This document shows positions 52,897-60,975 of a stretch of 64,000 nt of DNA, piece by piece. A program made the position numbers and the translations under genes. Under the pieces are notes generated by a model, which made no database searches, was not told where the DNA came from, and worked only from the letters and a program-made list of their open reading frames with translations. Origin of the DNA: Streptomyces sp. V1I1 (GTDB lineage: Bacteria; Actinomycetota; Actinomycetes; Streptomycetales; Streptomycetaceae); NCBI RefSeq assembly GCF_030817355.1, contig NZ_JAUSZH010000001.1, forward strand, positions 4,625,501-4,689,500, given 5' to 3'. The stretch's first letter is position 1, and the number at the start of each line of letters is the position of its first letter.

Positions 52897-53747
52897 CGTT
52901 CTCCCAGCATCTTCTCGATCAGGGACAGCGACTCCCGGGGCGTGAGAGCCTGCGCTCGGATGATCCCATAGCGTTCGGTGAAGGTGCGGACTTCTTCCGG
53001 GTCGGTGATCAGCCGGGGGTGTCCGTAGATCTCCGTGTACGCCACCTGCTGCCGCCCCTTGGGCGTCAGAAGGATGAACGCGCCGTCCAGGCTTGGGTGT
53101 TCCTCGCGATCTAGCGGCATCACCTGGAGCTCCACGGTCCGCAGCCGTCCGAAGCGCAGTAGCTGCCGCAACTGGTTCTCATGGACGGCCCGTCCGCCGA
53201 TCGGTCGCCGCAGCAGGGCCTCTTCCAGCACGTAACTGAAGATGGGCGCGGGCCAGCGCTCGAAGATCTGCTGGCGAGCGAGTCGGTCGACTACCCGCTT
53301 CTCGATGGTTGACTCGTCCAACAGCGGCCGCCGCTGGGTGAAGATCGCCCTTGCGTACTCCTCGGTCTGGAGCAGTCCAGGAACGGCCTGATTGCTGTAG
53401 TCGTGCAGAGCGACGGCCTCCGCCTCGGCCTTCGCGTAATCCCGGAACCAGTCCGGATGCCGCGTCCGTGCCTTCGCCTGCGCCTCCCGTACGTCCTCGA
53501 TCGCCGCCTTCAGTACGCCCCCGGCCGCCAGCAACTCATCGGCCCGCTCCAGGAAGTCGGGCTGCGGTGTCCGTACGCCCCGCTCCATCGAGGAGATCAG
53601 GTCCTCCCCGCAGTGCGCAGCAACGCCCAGCTCCCGCTGGCTCATCGAGGCGTTCTCACGCAGCACCTTGATCTGCTTGCCGAGAGCGCTGAAGAGGTGC
53701 GCCGTCCCGTCCACTTCAGCCGGCCGCTCCGGCCGCTCTTCCGTCAT
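52893..53747 (-). CDS. WhiJ-like XRE-family regulator (HTH plus DUF5753)
   Basis: 284 residues. The helix-turn-helix is at about 22-75 (LGKQIKVLRENASMSQRELGVAAHCGEDLISSMERGVRTPQ). The remainder is DUF5753, with LHDYSNQAVPGLLQTEEYARAIF, RLARQQIFER and LEEALLRRPIGG. Regulators of this kind, coupled to a DUF397 protein and a nearby HATPase, control development and antibiotic production in Streptomyces; S. coelicolor has such a set in the SCO4441 area, not far from afsR, which I infer is syntenic. It is divergent from the HATPase gene. Confidence 0.93.
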   Translation of the reverse strand: MTEERPERPAEVDGTAHLFSALGKQIKVLRENASMSQRELGVAAHCGEDLISSMERGVRTPQPDFLERADELLAAGGVLKAAIEDVREAQAKARTRHPDWFRDYAKAEAEAVALHDYSNQAVPGLLQTEEYARAIFTQRRPLLDESTIEKRVVDRLARQQIFERWPAPIFSYVLEEALLRRPIGGRAVHENQLRQLLRFGRLRTVELQVMPLDREEHPSLDGAFILLTPKGRQQVAYTEIYGHPRLITDPEEVRTFTERYGIIRAQALTPRESLSLIEKMLGER

Positions 53748-53870
53748 GCCGTACCGCTTTCTCGGTCACGGCCGACGTCCCGTACAGCCCGCCGCCCGTA
53801 CCCGTACAGTTACCCAGCGTCGCGATCTCACTCCTGGTCAGGGTACGGCGAACCGGCCACGCTCAGTGAC

Positions 53871-54287
53871 ATGAAGGCCGAAATCACCCTCCCCACCGCT
53901 GAGTTCACGCAGCGCTTCAGCGCCACCCGCCGCGGCGCCCGCCTCGCTCGGCACCTCGCCCTGCACCAGCTCGACGCGTGGGGCATCCCGTACGGCAGCG
54001 ACCTCTCCGACTCGACCGCGGTGATCGTCGCCGAGTTCACGGCGAACGCGGTCACCCACGGCCGCGTCCCTGGCCGCGACTTCGAGCTGCGCCTCACCCT
54101 TGCCCCGACGACCCTCCGCATCGAGGTCTCGGACCCGCGCGGGGAGCGCGAACCGGAGCCGCGGCCGCCCGCGCCCGAGGCCGAGGACGGCCGCGGACTT
54201 CAGCTCGTCGAGGCGCTCGCCACGTCCTGGGGCACGAAAGACCGTCTTATCGGCAAGACGGTCTGGGCGGAACTGACGGCGCCGTGA
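53871..54287 (+). CDS. HATPase_c ATP-binding protein (anti-sigma/RsbW-like, third member of the XRE triad)
   Basis: 138 residues. The GHKL ATP-binding boxes are VAEFTANAVTHG (N box), EVSDPRGEREP (G1) and DGRGLQLVEALATSWG (G2). The short length without sensor or dimerisation domain fits RsbW/AbaA-type kinases. It starts 123 bp from the divergent XRE gene, the usual arrangement of WhiJ-like triads. Whether it phosphorylates an anti-anti-sigma factor or only binds the XRE/DUF397 pair cannot be seen. Confidence 0.9.
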   Translation: MKAEITLPTAEFTQRFSATRRGARLARHLALHQLDAWGIPYGSDLSDSTAVIVAEFTANAVTHGRVPGRDFELRLTLAPTTLRIEVSDPRGEREPEPRPPAPEAEDGRGLQLVEALATSWGTKDRLIGKTVWAELTAP

Positions 54288-54334
54288 GAGTGCTGTGGGC
54301 GCCGGACGTGGACGGCGGTACCTCGGAAGCATTG

Positions 54335-54356
54335 ACTTCGGAATACGTTCCGAAGT
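54335..54356. promoter_or_regulatory. Perfect 22-bp palindrome after the HATPase gene
   Basis: ACTTCGGAA-TACG-TTCCGAAGT is a perfect 9+9 inverted repeat, 47 bp after the HATPase stop. It could be a small terminator or an operator. The following stretch to 54802 holds no gene I can support on either strand. Confidence 0.55.
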
Positions 54357-54802
54357 GTGGTCTGGTCATGCTTACGCCCACGGTCACGTTAGCTGCGCAG
54401 CGCTCCGCACGCCACCGTCGCACACCCGAGGCCGGGGAGCTTCAACCACGCATCCGCTCCGCCACACGGCTGATCGTCATTATCGGTGAACCACTGTTGA
54501 CGGGAGCCGCTTTCGCGATCACGGCGGAACCAGAGGCCGTCTCGCAGCCGACCCACCACGGTCCGAACCGCCGCCGGGATGGCGGCATGAGCGAGAGCTT
54601 GGGGAGCTGTTCTGGCGGGGGTAGTCGGCGGTTTTGGGTCTCAGCGGCAGCGTGGCTGCCACCTCGGGCACGTGCTTCTGACAACGATCCATCCGGCGAT
54701 CGGGCCGACCCGCGCTGACTTCGACGCCCTGACTGGGCTGCCGACAGCCGGCAGGGTCCGAGCGCCGCCCGGACCTCCCGCGGGCCGCAGCGGGTGTGGC
54801 GC

Positions 54803-55777
54803 TCAGGTCCAGGGGAGTGCGGCTCGCTCACGCCAGTAGTCGGACTGTTTCTCCGCCATGTCGGCGAGGCGGCCCAGTTGTTCGTCATCGAGGTCGACGA
54901 CCGCCGCGTGCAGGTTCGAGGACAGGTGCACGGCCGTCGCGGCGCCCGAGAGGACCATCGATGCCCAGGGTTTGCGCAGGACCATGGCCAGCGCGACCGC
55001 GTCACAGCCCAGGCCGGTCTGTTCGGCGATCTCCCGGAGCGCGGCCGGGGCGTGCGGCGCGGCAAGGCGTCCGTTGGCCATGGCCTCCTTGACGATGACG
55101 CAGACGCCCGAGTCGTGGGCGTCGGCGAGCGCGGGCCCGGCCGAGGTCTCGAGAACGTTGTAGGTGCTCTGCACCGTACGGAACAGCGGCTTGTCGTCGA
55201 CCGTGACGGCGAGGGCCGCCCGGATCGTCTCGGCCTGGGAGGGGCCGCTGGTGGTGAAGCCCACGCTCACTCCGCTCTCGGCGGCGAACTGGGCAAGTCT
55301 GGTGTGGAGTTCCTTGTCGGAGAGGGCAGGGCTGTCGGGCGTGACGGAGTGGATCTGGTACAGGTCGAGCCGGTCCTCCAGTAGCGCGGCCGTCTCGGCG
55401 CGCTGCTCCTCGAAGGTGCTGACGCTGTGGTCCTTGACCTCGTGGACGTCGGCGTCGGTGCGCCAGTCCGCCGTGTACCGGTATCCCCACTTGCTGCCGA
55501 CGACCAGGTCGTCGATGTCGGGTCGCCGGGCCAGCCAGTCGGCGAGGAACTCCTCGGAGCGGCCGTAGGAGCGGGCCACGTCCACGTAGCGGACGCCCTG
55601 GGCATAGGCGGCGTCCAGCAGTTCGTGCGTCCGGCGGCGCAGGGTCTCGACACTGCGCTCGGCCGGCAGATCGGCGTCCCTCCCGAGGTTGATGTACCCG
55701 GGGCGGCCTACAGCGGCAAGGCCGAGGCCGATGTGGGCGGTGGGGGTCGTCGCGGCTGCTAGGCGGGCGAAGGGCAT
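54803..55777 (-). CDS. Aldo/keto reductase
   Basis: 324 residues. The AKR barrel begins IGLGLAAVGRPGYINLG and carries the catalytic Asp and Tyr in YVDVARSYGRSEEFL, Lys in VGSKWGY and His in LYQIHSVT. The NADPH-binding end shows VLSGAATAVHLSSNLHA. It most resembles the group that reduces small aldehydes and ketones or sugars. Next to a dihydroxyacetone locus, a triose-type substrate is possible but unproved. It stands alone on the minus strand. Confidence 0.9.
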   Translation of the reverse strand: MPFARLAAATTPTAHIGLGLAAVGRPGYINLGRDADLPAERSVETLRRRTHELLDAAYAQGVRYVDVARSYGRSEEFLADWLARRPDIDDLVVGSKWGYRYTADWRTDADVHEVKDHSVSTFEEQRAETAALLEDRLDLYQIHSVTPDSPALSDKELHTRLAQFAAESGVSVGFTTSGPSQAETIRAALAVTVDDKPLFRTVQSTYNVLETSAGPALADAHDSGVCVIVKEAMANGRLAAPHAPAALREIAEQTGLGCDAVALAMVLRKPWASMVLSGAATAVHLSSNLHAAVVDLDDEQLGRLADMAEKQSDYWRERAALPWT

Positions 55778-55979
55778 CGCTCACTCCCGGGCTTCTGGGG
55801 TGCTCGTCGGCTGTGGGTGGGGGGTTTGGGGGTTGAGGTCAGGGGTTGGGCGTCTCGGCTCCTGAGTCGTCGGGGTATCGGGGGCACCGATTCAACCACC
55901 GTACTCGCGCGCTTCACCGGTGGCCCGGCGCCGCAAGACAGCATGAGGTCCGGCCGTTCCTGTCCGCGCCGGGAGGTCC

Positions 55980-56468
55980 TCAAGGGCTTGCAGCCGCAGC
56001 ACATCCAGTGTGGCCGGACGCCACGTGGAGGTCCCCCCATCGGGTGATTCTGTGGAGGTGATGGGATACGCCGTGCCGCGCGGAGAGGGCGGCGATGATG
56101 CCGGTCCCGCGGCCGTGTTCCTCATATTCCGCAGAGTGCGGGCTGTCGGGTGATGGGCGCGGCCGGGGCAGGGGGCCAGCGTCTGTGACCTCGATGCGGA
56201 GGCCGCGACGGCCGCCGGCCACGGGCATCGACAGCCGCAGCACTGCTGGGGGCAGTGCGTGGGCGATCGCGTTGGTGATCAGTTCGGAGATCACCAGGAG
56301 GGCGGCGTCGGCTGTCTCCGTGGGCAGGGCCCAGTGGGCCAGGACTGTGCGTGCGCGGCGGCGCACGGCGGAGACGCTGTCAGGGATGTGCGGCAGCGGG
56401 CAGATGTGCTCGGTCCGCGGGGGCAGGTCCACGTCGATGTCGGACGTGGGCATGGCCGGGGTGGTCAT
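55980..56468 (-). CDS. HATPase_c ATP-binding protein (RsbW-like)
   Basis: 162 residues from ATG 56468; ATG 56501 is possible. GHKL boxes are visible: LLVISELITNAIAHALP (N box), IEVTDAGPLPRPRP (G1) and HGRGTGIIAALSARHGVS (G2). It resembles the many small anti-sigma-like kinases of Streptomyces. It lies 76 bp downstream of the HPr gene on the same strand and might be co-transcribed with the phosphotransfer genes. No link to dihydroxyacetone metabolism is known. Confidence 0.85.
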   Translation of the reverse strand: MTTPAMPTSDIDVDLPPRTEHICPLPHIPDSVSAVRRRARTVLAHWALPTETADAALLVISELITNAIAHALPPAVLRLSMPVAGGRRGLRIEVTDAGPLPRPRPSPDSPHSAEYEEHGRGTGIIAALSARHGVSHHLHRITRWGDLHVASGHTGCAAAASP

Positions 56469-56544
56469 CCTCGGCCACCTCCACTCGTCTCGGATCCTCA
56501 TGGCGGAATCGGCGGCTCGTTCGGTGCGGTGGCCTGGCGCCGGG

Positions 56545-56835
56545 TTATTCGGCGGTGGCGAGGATGTCGGTCAGTGCCGTGACGGCCTGTTCTGCGTCGG
56601 GGCCTTCGGCGCGCACGGTCACGGTGCTGCCGGCGGTGGCGCCCAGCGCCATCACGGCGAGGACGCCAGTCGGGTTGACGGTCCGGCCACTGTGCTCCAG
56701 CTGTATGGCACTGGTGAATCCGGCTGCGGCGCGGGCGAGTTGGCCTGCTGGGCGGGCGTGCAGGTTGGCGGGTAGGACAACGGCGATTTCGTGACTCGCC
56801 GTGGTCGTGGTGGTGGTCTCAGAGCTTGAGGACAT
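56545..56835 (-). CDS. HPr-like phosphocarrier protein
   Basis: 96 residues. After a Ser/Thr-rich start of about 14 residues comes the HPr fold with active His26 in NLHARPAGQLARAAAGF. The regulatory Ser46 region of Gram-positive HPr is changed: VNPTGVLAVMALG has Gly where Ser46 would align, so HPr-kinase control is unlikely. The start overlaps the end of dhaM by 17 bp. It should carry phosphate from the enzyme I at 60972 to DhaM. Confidence 0.9.
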   Translation of the reverse strand: MSSSSETTTTTTASHEIAVVLPANLHARPAGQLARAAAGFTSAIQLEHSGRTVNPTGVLAVMALGATAGSTVTVRAEGPDAEQAVTALTDILATAE

Positions 56836-57211
56836 TGCGGGCCTCCTTGGCGGCGGTGACGACGGTCTGCAGGTCAGCGCCGGATGCGGCGGTGACGACG
56901 GCTGCGACGGCTCCTTCGACGAAGGGCGCGTCGACGATCGTGACGTCGGTGCGGGGATGGTCTTCCATGACGGTGCGGGCGGTCAGGACGGAGCTGCCGA
57001 GGTCGGGAAGGACGACGACGCCGGCCCCGCGGTCGGCGTGCTGGATGGCGGTGAGGACGAGGTCGTAGCTGGTGCCGATCCGGCCGTCGTCCGTTCCTCC
57101 GGCAGTGGCGAGGGGGACTGTGTCGGAGCCGATCTGCTCCACCAGCAGGCGAAGGCCTGCGGCGAGCTCGGCGCTGTGGGACACGAGTACGATGCCGACA
57201 GGGTTGCTCAT
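56819..57211 (-). CDS. dhaM: DhaM, phosphotransferase subunit of PTS-dependent dihydroxyacetone kinase
   Basis: 130 residues from ATG 57211. The EIIA-Man-like fold starts VGIVLVSHSAELAAGLRLLVEQ, with active His12 in VSHS, and continues ATAGGTDDGRIGTSYDLVLTAI and VVVLPDLGSSVLTA. DhaM receives phosphate from HPr and recharges ADP bound to DhaL. It overlaps the HPr gene and is divergent from iclR across the first IclR-type operator. In E. coli DhaM, HPr and part of enzyme I are fused; here each is separate. Confidence 0.92.
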   Translation of the reverse strand: MSNPVGIVLVSHSAELAAGLRLLVEQIGSDTVPLATAGGTDDGRIGTSYDLVLTAIQHADRGAGVVVLPDLGSSVLTARTVMEDHPRTDVTIVDAPFVEGAVAAVVTAASGADLQTVVTAAKEARNVLKL

Positions 57212-57239
57212 GAACAACCACGCTATATCCCAGAACGCT

Positions 57240-57256
57240 GTTCATCAATACTGAAC
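57240..57256. promoter_or_regulatory. IclR-type operator, copy 1 (dhaM/iclR divergent promoter)
   Basis: GTTCATCAATACTGAAC: inverted GTTCA/TGAAC, seven-base spacer. It matches copy 2 at 58262 in 15 of 17 bases and lies 15 bp before the iclR start. Confidence 0.8.
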
Positions 57257-57271
57257 AAGGAGAATTCTTCG

Positions 57272-58048
57272 ATGGTGCAAGCGGTGCATCGGGCGGTGCA
57301 GATCTTGCGGGAGCTCGCATCCACTGGGCCCCGACTGGGTGTGACCGAGCTGGCCGACCGCTTGGGCGTGGCCAAACCCACCGTCCATGCGCTGCTGCGC
57401 ACGCTGGAGCGCGAGGGGCTGGTGGTGCAGGACCGGGACAGCTCCAAGTACCAGCTCGGCCCGCACCTGGTGCAGCTGGGCAACGCCTACTTGGACACCC
57501 AGGAGCTGCGGACCCGCTCGCTGACCTGGGCGGACCAGCTCGCCACCCGGGCGAACGAGGCGGTGTGGGTGGCCGTGCTCACCGGCGACCATGTCCTTGT
57601 GGTGCACCACGCCTTCCGGCCGGAGGGTGCCGTGCAGATCCTCGAGGTGGGAGCCAGCATCCCGTGGAGCACCTGCGCCCTGGGCAAGGCCATCGTCGCC
57701 TTCGCTCCGGCGGCCGAGCGGGAGCGGCTGCTCGCGGGCGACCGGGCAGTGCTCACCGGCGCCAGCATCACCGACCCGGAGGAGCTGGCCGGCCAGCTGA
57801 AGGAGATCCCCAGGACGGGGTACGCGATCGAGGACCAGGAGTCCGCCATCGGTGACGCCGGTATCGCATCGCCCGTCTTCGACCGCTCCGGCGAGGTGGT
57901 GGGCGCCATCGGCATTGTCGGCCCCGTCGAGCGGCTGCTGGCCGAATCGGCACGTCAGGAGCTCGCGGTCGCGGTCCGGGAGACCGCCCGCAACCTCTCC
58001 CGTGACCTGGGTGCCCCTCGGGGGACCGCCCGCATGCCCGGCCCCTGA
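57272..58048 (+). CDS. IclR-family regulator of the dihydroxyacetone locus
   Basis: 258 residues from ATG 57272 behind AAGGAG. The winged helix covers about 1-60 (RAVQILRELASTGPRLGVTELADRLGVAKPTVHALLRTLEREGLV); the effector domain has GHVLVVHHAF-like strand GDHVLVVHH, PWSTCALGKAIVAF and the SAIGDAGIASPVFDRSGEVVGAIGIVGP block of GylR/IclR proteins. It is close in layout to GylR, the streptomycete glycerol regulator. It lies between two matching operators, so I infer that it represses dhaM-HPr, itself and the MIP-dhaKL-ptsI operon, with a triose or glycerol phosphate as inducer. Confidence 0.9.
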   Translation: MVQAVHRAVQILRELASTGPRLGVTELADRLGVAKPTVHALLRTLEREGLVVQDRDSSKYQLGPHLVQLGNAYLDTQELRTRSLTWADQLATRANEAVWVAVLTGDHVLVVHHAFRPEGAVQILEVGASIPWSTCALGKAIVAFAPAAERERLLAGDRAVLTGASITDPEELAGQLKEIPRTGYAIEDQESAIGDAGIASPVFDRSGEVVGAIGIVGPVERLLAESARQELAVAVRETARNLSRDLGAPRGTARMPGP

Positions 58049-58156
58049 CCCGCCCGCCCCGCGATCACCAGCCTTGCGGGCACCTGACCTGCACACTCCG
58101 CATCCACCTGCAACTCGGCGGCGGCGCCTCCGACCCCGCCACCTGCCGCTCTGCCC

Positions 58157-58185
58157 AGGCCCCTCGGCGCATCGCCGTGGGGCCT
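58157..58185 (+). terminator. Intrinsic terminator after iclR
   Basis: AGGCCCC-T-CGGCG-CAT-CGCCG-T-GGGGCCT, a 12-bp stem in two parts with a symmetrical internal T, followed by TTCCC. It lies 108 bp after the iclR stop. Confidence 0.85.
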
Positions 58186-58222
58186 TTCCCGTGCCCGTAG
58201 TGCCCGATAGTGGCCGAACCTC

Positions 58223-58278
58223 TTGACAGGTCTGAAACGCGGGCTTAACTTCCGGAACAACGTTCATCCATAGTGAAC
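58223..58278 (+). promoter_or_regulatory. Promoter and IclR-type operator copy 2 of the MIP-dhaKL-ptsI operon
   Basis: TTGACA (58223-58228) and TTAACT (58245-58250) with 16 bp between form a good -35/-10 pair. GTTCATCCATAGTGAAC (58262-58278) lies just after the expected start point, a position suited to repression. It matches the operator before iclR in 15 of 17 bases. Confidence 0.78.
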
Positions 58279-58427
58279 GTCTTGCCGGATTCCGCTGGTT
58301 GTCCGGTTCCCCTGAGCCGGCCGCCAGGTGCCCGACCCCTGACCACCTGGCGGCCACCTCCCTTCATAGCCCGCTCCACGCGGAGGAGGTGAGACGCCCA
58401 AGCTGCCGCTCGGCGCTGGGCGCCATC

Positions 58428-59204
58428 ATGGAAGAAAACTCTTACTCACAGAAGCTTGTGGCCGAGATGCTGGGCACCGCGGTGCTGGTGTTCATCGGTG
58501 TCGGTTCGGTCCCCGCCACGCTCATCGTCGGCGGCGACGCCCCGTTCACCATGGCGCAGCTGGGAATGATCTCGCTGGCCTTCGCCACCGCCGTCATCGC
58601 CATGGTCTACGCGATCGGCCATATCTCCGGCTGCCAGATCAACCCGGCCATCACCCTGGCGCTCGCCGCCACGAAGAAGATGCCCTGGCGGGATGTCCCC
58701 GGCTACATCGCGGCCCAGGTGGCCGGTGCGGTGCTGGGAGCGCTTGCGATCGTCGGCGTGCTGGGGAAGAAGGCGGTCGACGTCGGCCTCGGTATCGCCG
58801 CCTACGGCACCGGTGTCGGCGCCGGCCAGGCCTTCTTCGCCGAAGCCATCGGCACGTTCATCCTCGCGTTCATCGTCTTCGGGGCCATCGACCGGCGCGC
58901 GGCCGGCGGCTTTGCGGGCCTGGCCATCGGCCTCGGCGTGTTCGCGATCATCATTCCTGTGGCCCCCGCCACCGCGGCGTCCATCAACCCGGCCAGGACG
59001 CTCGGCCCGATGATCACCGGCGAGCTCTTCAACGGCACGGTCCACTGGGACCAGTTGCCCGTCTACCTGGCCGCCGAGGTGATCGGCGCCGTCGCCGCCG
59101 GCGTCCTCTACACCGCTCTCAACGCCCACCGCAAGGCCGCCGCCGCAACAGCAGCCGAGAACCGGGCCGCCCAGCCCGCCTCTGCCGAAGGAGCCCTGTC
59201 ATGA
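58428..59204 (+). CDS. MIP-family channel (glycerol/dihydroxyacetone facilitator or aquaporin)
   Basis: 258 residues from ATG 58428; the frame is open upstream (GTG 58389 near GGAGGAGG), so the start is unsure. Six transmembrane segments and two NPA half-helices are present: [12 protein letters not shown] and [11 protein letters not shown]. Glycerol facilitators normally have Asp after the second NPAR (NPARD), whereas here it is Thr, as in water-type channels. Context speaks for polyol or triose passage. It overlaps dhaK by ATGA and is the first gene of the operon. The tail is Ala-rich and hydrophilic. Confidence 0.88.
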   Translation: MEENSYSQKLVAEMLGTAVLVFIGVGSVPATLIVGGDAPFTMAQLGMISLAFATAVIAMVYAIGHISGCQINPAITLALAATKKMPWRDVPGYIAAQVAGAVLGALAIVGVLGKKAVDVGLGIAAYGTGVGAGQAFFAEAIGTFILAFIVFGAIDRRAAGGFAGLAIGLGVFAIIIPVAPATAASINPARTLGPMITGELFNGTVHWDQLPVYLAAEVIGAVAAGVLYTALNAHRKAAAATAAENRAAQPASAEGALS

Positions 59205-60199
59205 AGAAGCTCATCAACGCCCCCGAGGCGGTGCTGGATGAGGCCTTGGCCGGCATCGCCGCCGCCCACCCCGAACTGAAAGTCGACGCGGAGAACAAGG
59301 TGATCGCCCGCGCGGACGGCACCAGGACGGGCAAGGTGGCCCTGATCTCCGGCGGTGGTTCCGGGCACGAGCCCCTGCACGGCGGTTTCGTGGGACTGGG
59401 CATGCTGGACGCGGCCTGTCCCGGGGAGGTGTTCACCTCGCCCGTACCCGGCCAGATGCTGACCGCCGCGCAGGCCGTCAACGGCGGCGCGGGCGTGCTG
59501 TTCATCGTGAAGAACTACACCGGTGACGTCCTCAACTTCCAGATGGCCGCCGAACTGGCCGCCGAGGAAGGCATCACGGTGGAGACCGTGCTGGTCGACG
59601 ACGACGTGGCGGTCAAGGACTCCACCTGGACCGCGGGGCGCCGGGGCACCGGCGCCACGGTCTTCGTCGAGAAGATCGCCGGCGCTCTCGCCGAGAAGGG
59701 CGCCGATCTCGCCGCAGTGGCGGAGATGGGTAAGCGGGTCAACGCCGCCTCCCGGTCTTTCGCTGTGGCGCTGACCGCCTGTACCACCCCCGCTTCGGGC
59801 AAGCCGGGCTTCGACCTGCCCGAGGACGAGGTGGAGGTCGGCGTCGGCATCCACGGCGAACCCGGACGCACCAGGGAAAAGCTCCGGCCGGCCAAGGAGA
59901 TCGTGGCAACTGCCCTGGACGCGATCCTCGCCGACCAGCCGCTCATCGCAGGGGACGAGACCATCGTCATGGTCAACGGCCTGGGCGGCACACCGCTTAT
60001 CGAGCTGTATGTGGTCTTCAACGACGTCGCGGCCGCCCTGGCGGACAAGGGCATCGTCATGGCCCGCAACCTCGTCGGCAACTACGTCACCAGCCTGGAC
60101 ATGGCCGGTGTTTCCATCACAGTGTGCAAGGCCGACGCCGACATGCTGTCCCTGTGGGACGCACCTGTGAACACCCCAGCCCTGCGCTGGGGCGCCTGA
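59201..60199 (+). CDS. dhaK: DhaK, dihydroxyacetone-binding kinase subunit (first copy)
   Basis: 332 residues, family length. [16 protein letters not shown] carries the His that helps hold substrate, [14 protein letters not shown] the catalytic Asp, and [10 protein letters not shown] the His that forms the covalent hemiaminal with dihydroxyacetone. The C-terminus ends DMAGVSITV and [12 protein letters not shown]. DhaK pairs with DhaL and, with DhaM, phosphorylates dihydroxyacetone at the expense of PEP. It is coupled to the channel gene; a large inverted repeat separates it from dhaL. Confidence 0.95.
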   Translation: MKKLINAPEAVLDEALAGIAAAHPELKVDAENKVIARADGTRTGKVALISGGGSGHEPLHGGFVGLGMLDAACPGEVFTSPVPGQMLTAAQAVNGGAGVLFIVKNYTGDVLNFQMAAELAAEEGITVETVLVDDDVAVKDSTWTAGRRGTGATVFVEKIAGALAEKGADLAAVAEMGKRVNAASRSFAVALTACTTPASGKPGFDLPEDEVEVGVGIHGEPGRTREKLRPAKEIVATALDAILADQPLIAGDETIVMVNGLGGTPLIELYVVFNDVAAALADKGIVMARNLVGNYVTSLDMAGVSITVCKADADMLSLWDAPVNTPALRWGA

Positions 60200-60202
60200 A
60201 CC

Positions 60203-60303
60203 GAGCCGGGGGCGGGGCCGCGCGATACGCGAGGGCCGGGCGGGATCCTTCCCGCGCCAGCTCGCCCGGACCGCACCCCCGCATCCGCCCCCGCCCCCGG
60301 CTC
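60203..60303. repeat. Long-range inverted repeat between dhaK and dhaL
   Basis: GAGCCGGGGGCGGGG (60203-60217) and its exact complement (60289-60303) enclose about 70 bp that can fold further. Within an operon this may slow processing or lower dhaL relative to dhaK. Confidence 0.65.
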
Positions 60304-60348
60304 ACCCAACCGTGAACCTGCCACGCACCGACCATGAACGGAGATTCC

Positions 60349-60971
<623 letters not shown>

Positions 60972-60975
<4 letters not shown>

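Noticed and set aside
54600..54800. Possible transposase helix in the gap before the aldo/keto reductase
   Set aside because: A short stretch recalls a DDE transposase N-terminus, but it is too short and carries no catalytic motif or terminal repeats.
57200..57215. Third IclR-type half-site near the dhaM start (TCATGAACAAC)
   Set aside because: Only one arm resembles GTTCA/TGAAC and the spacing to a second arm does not fit.
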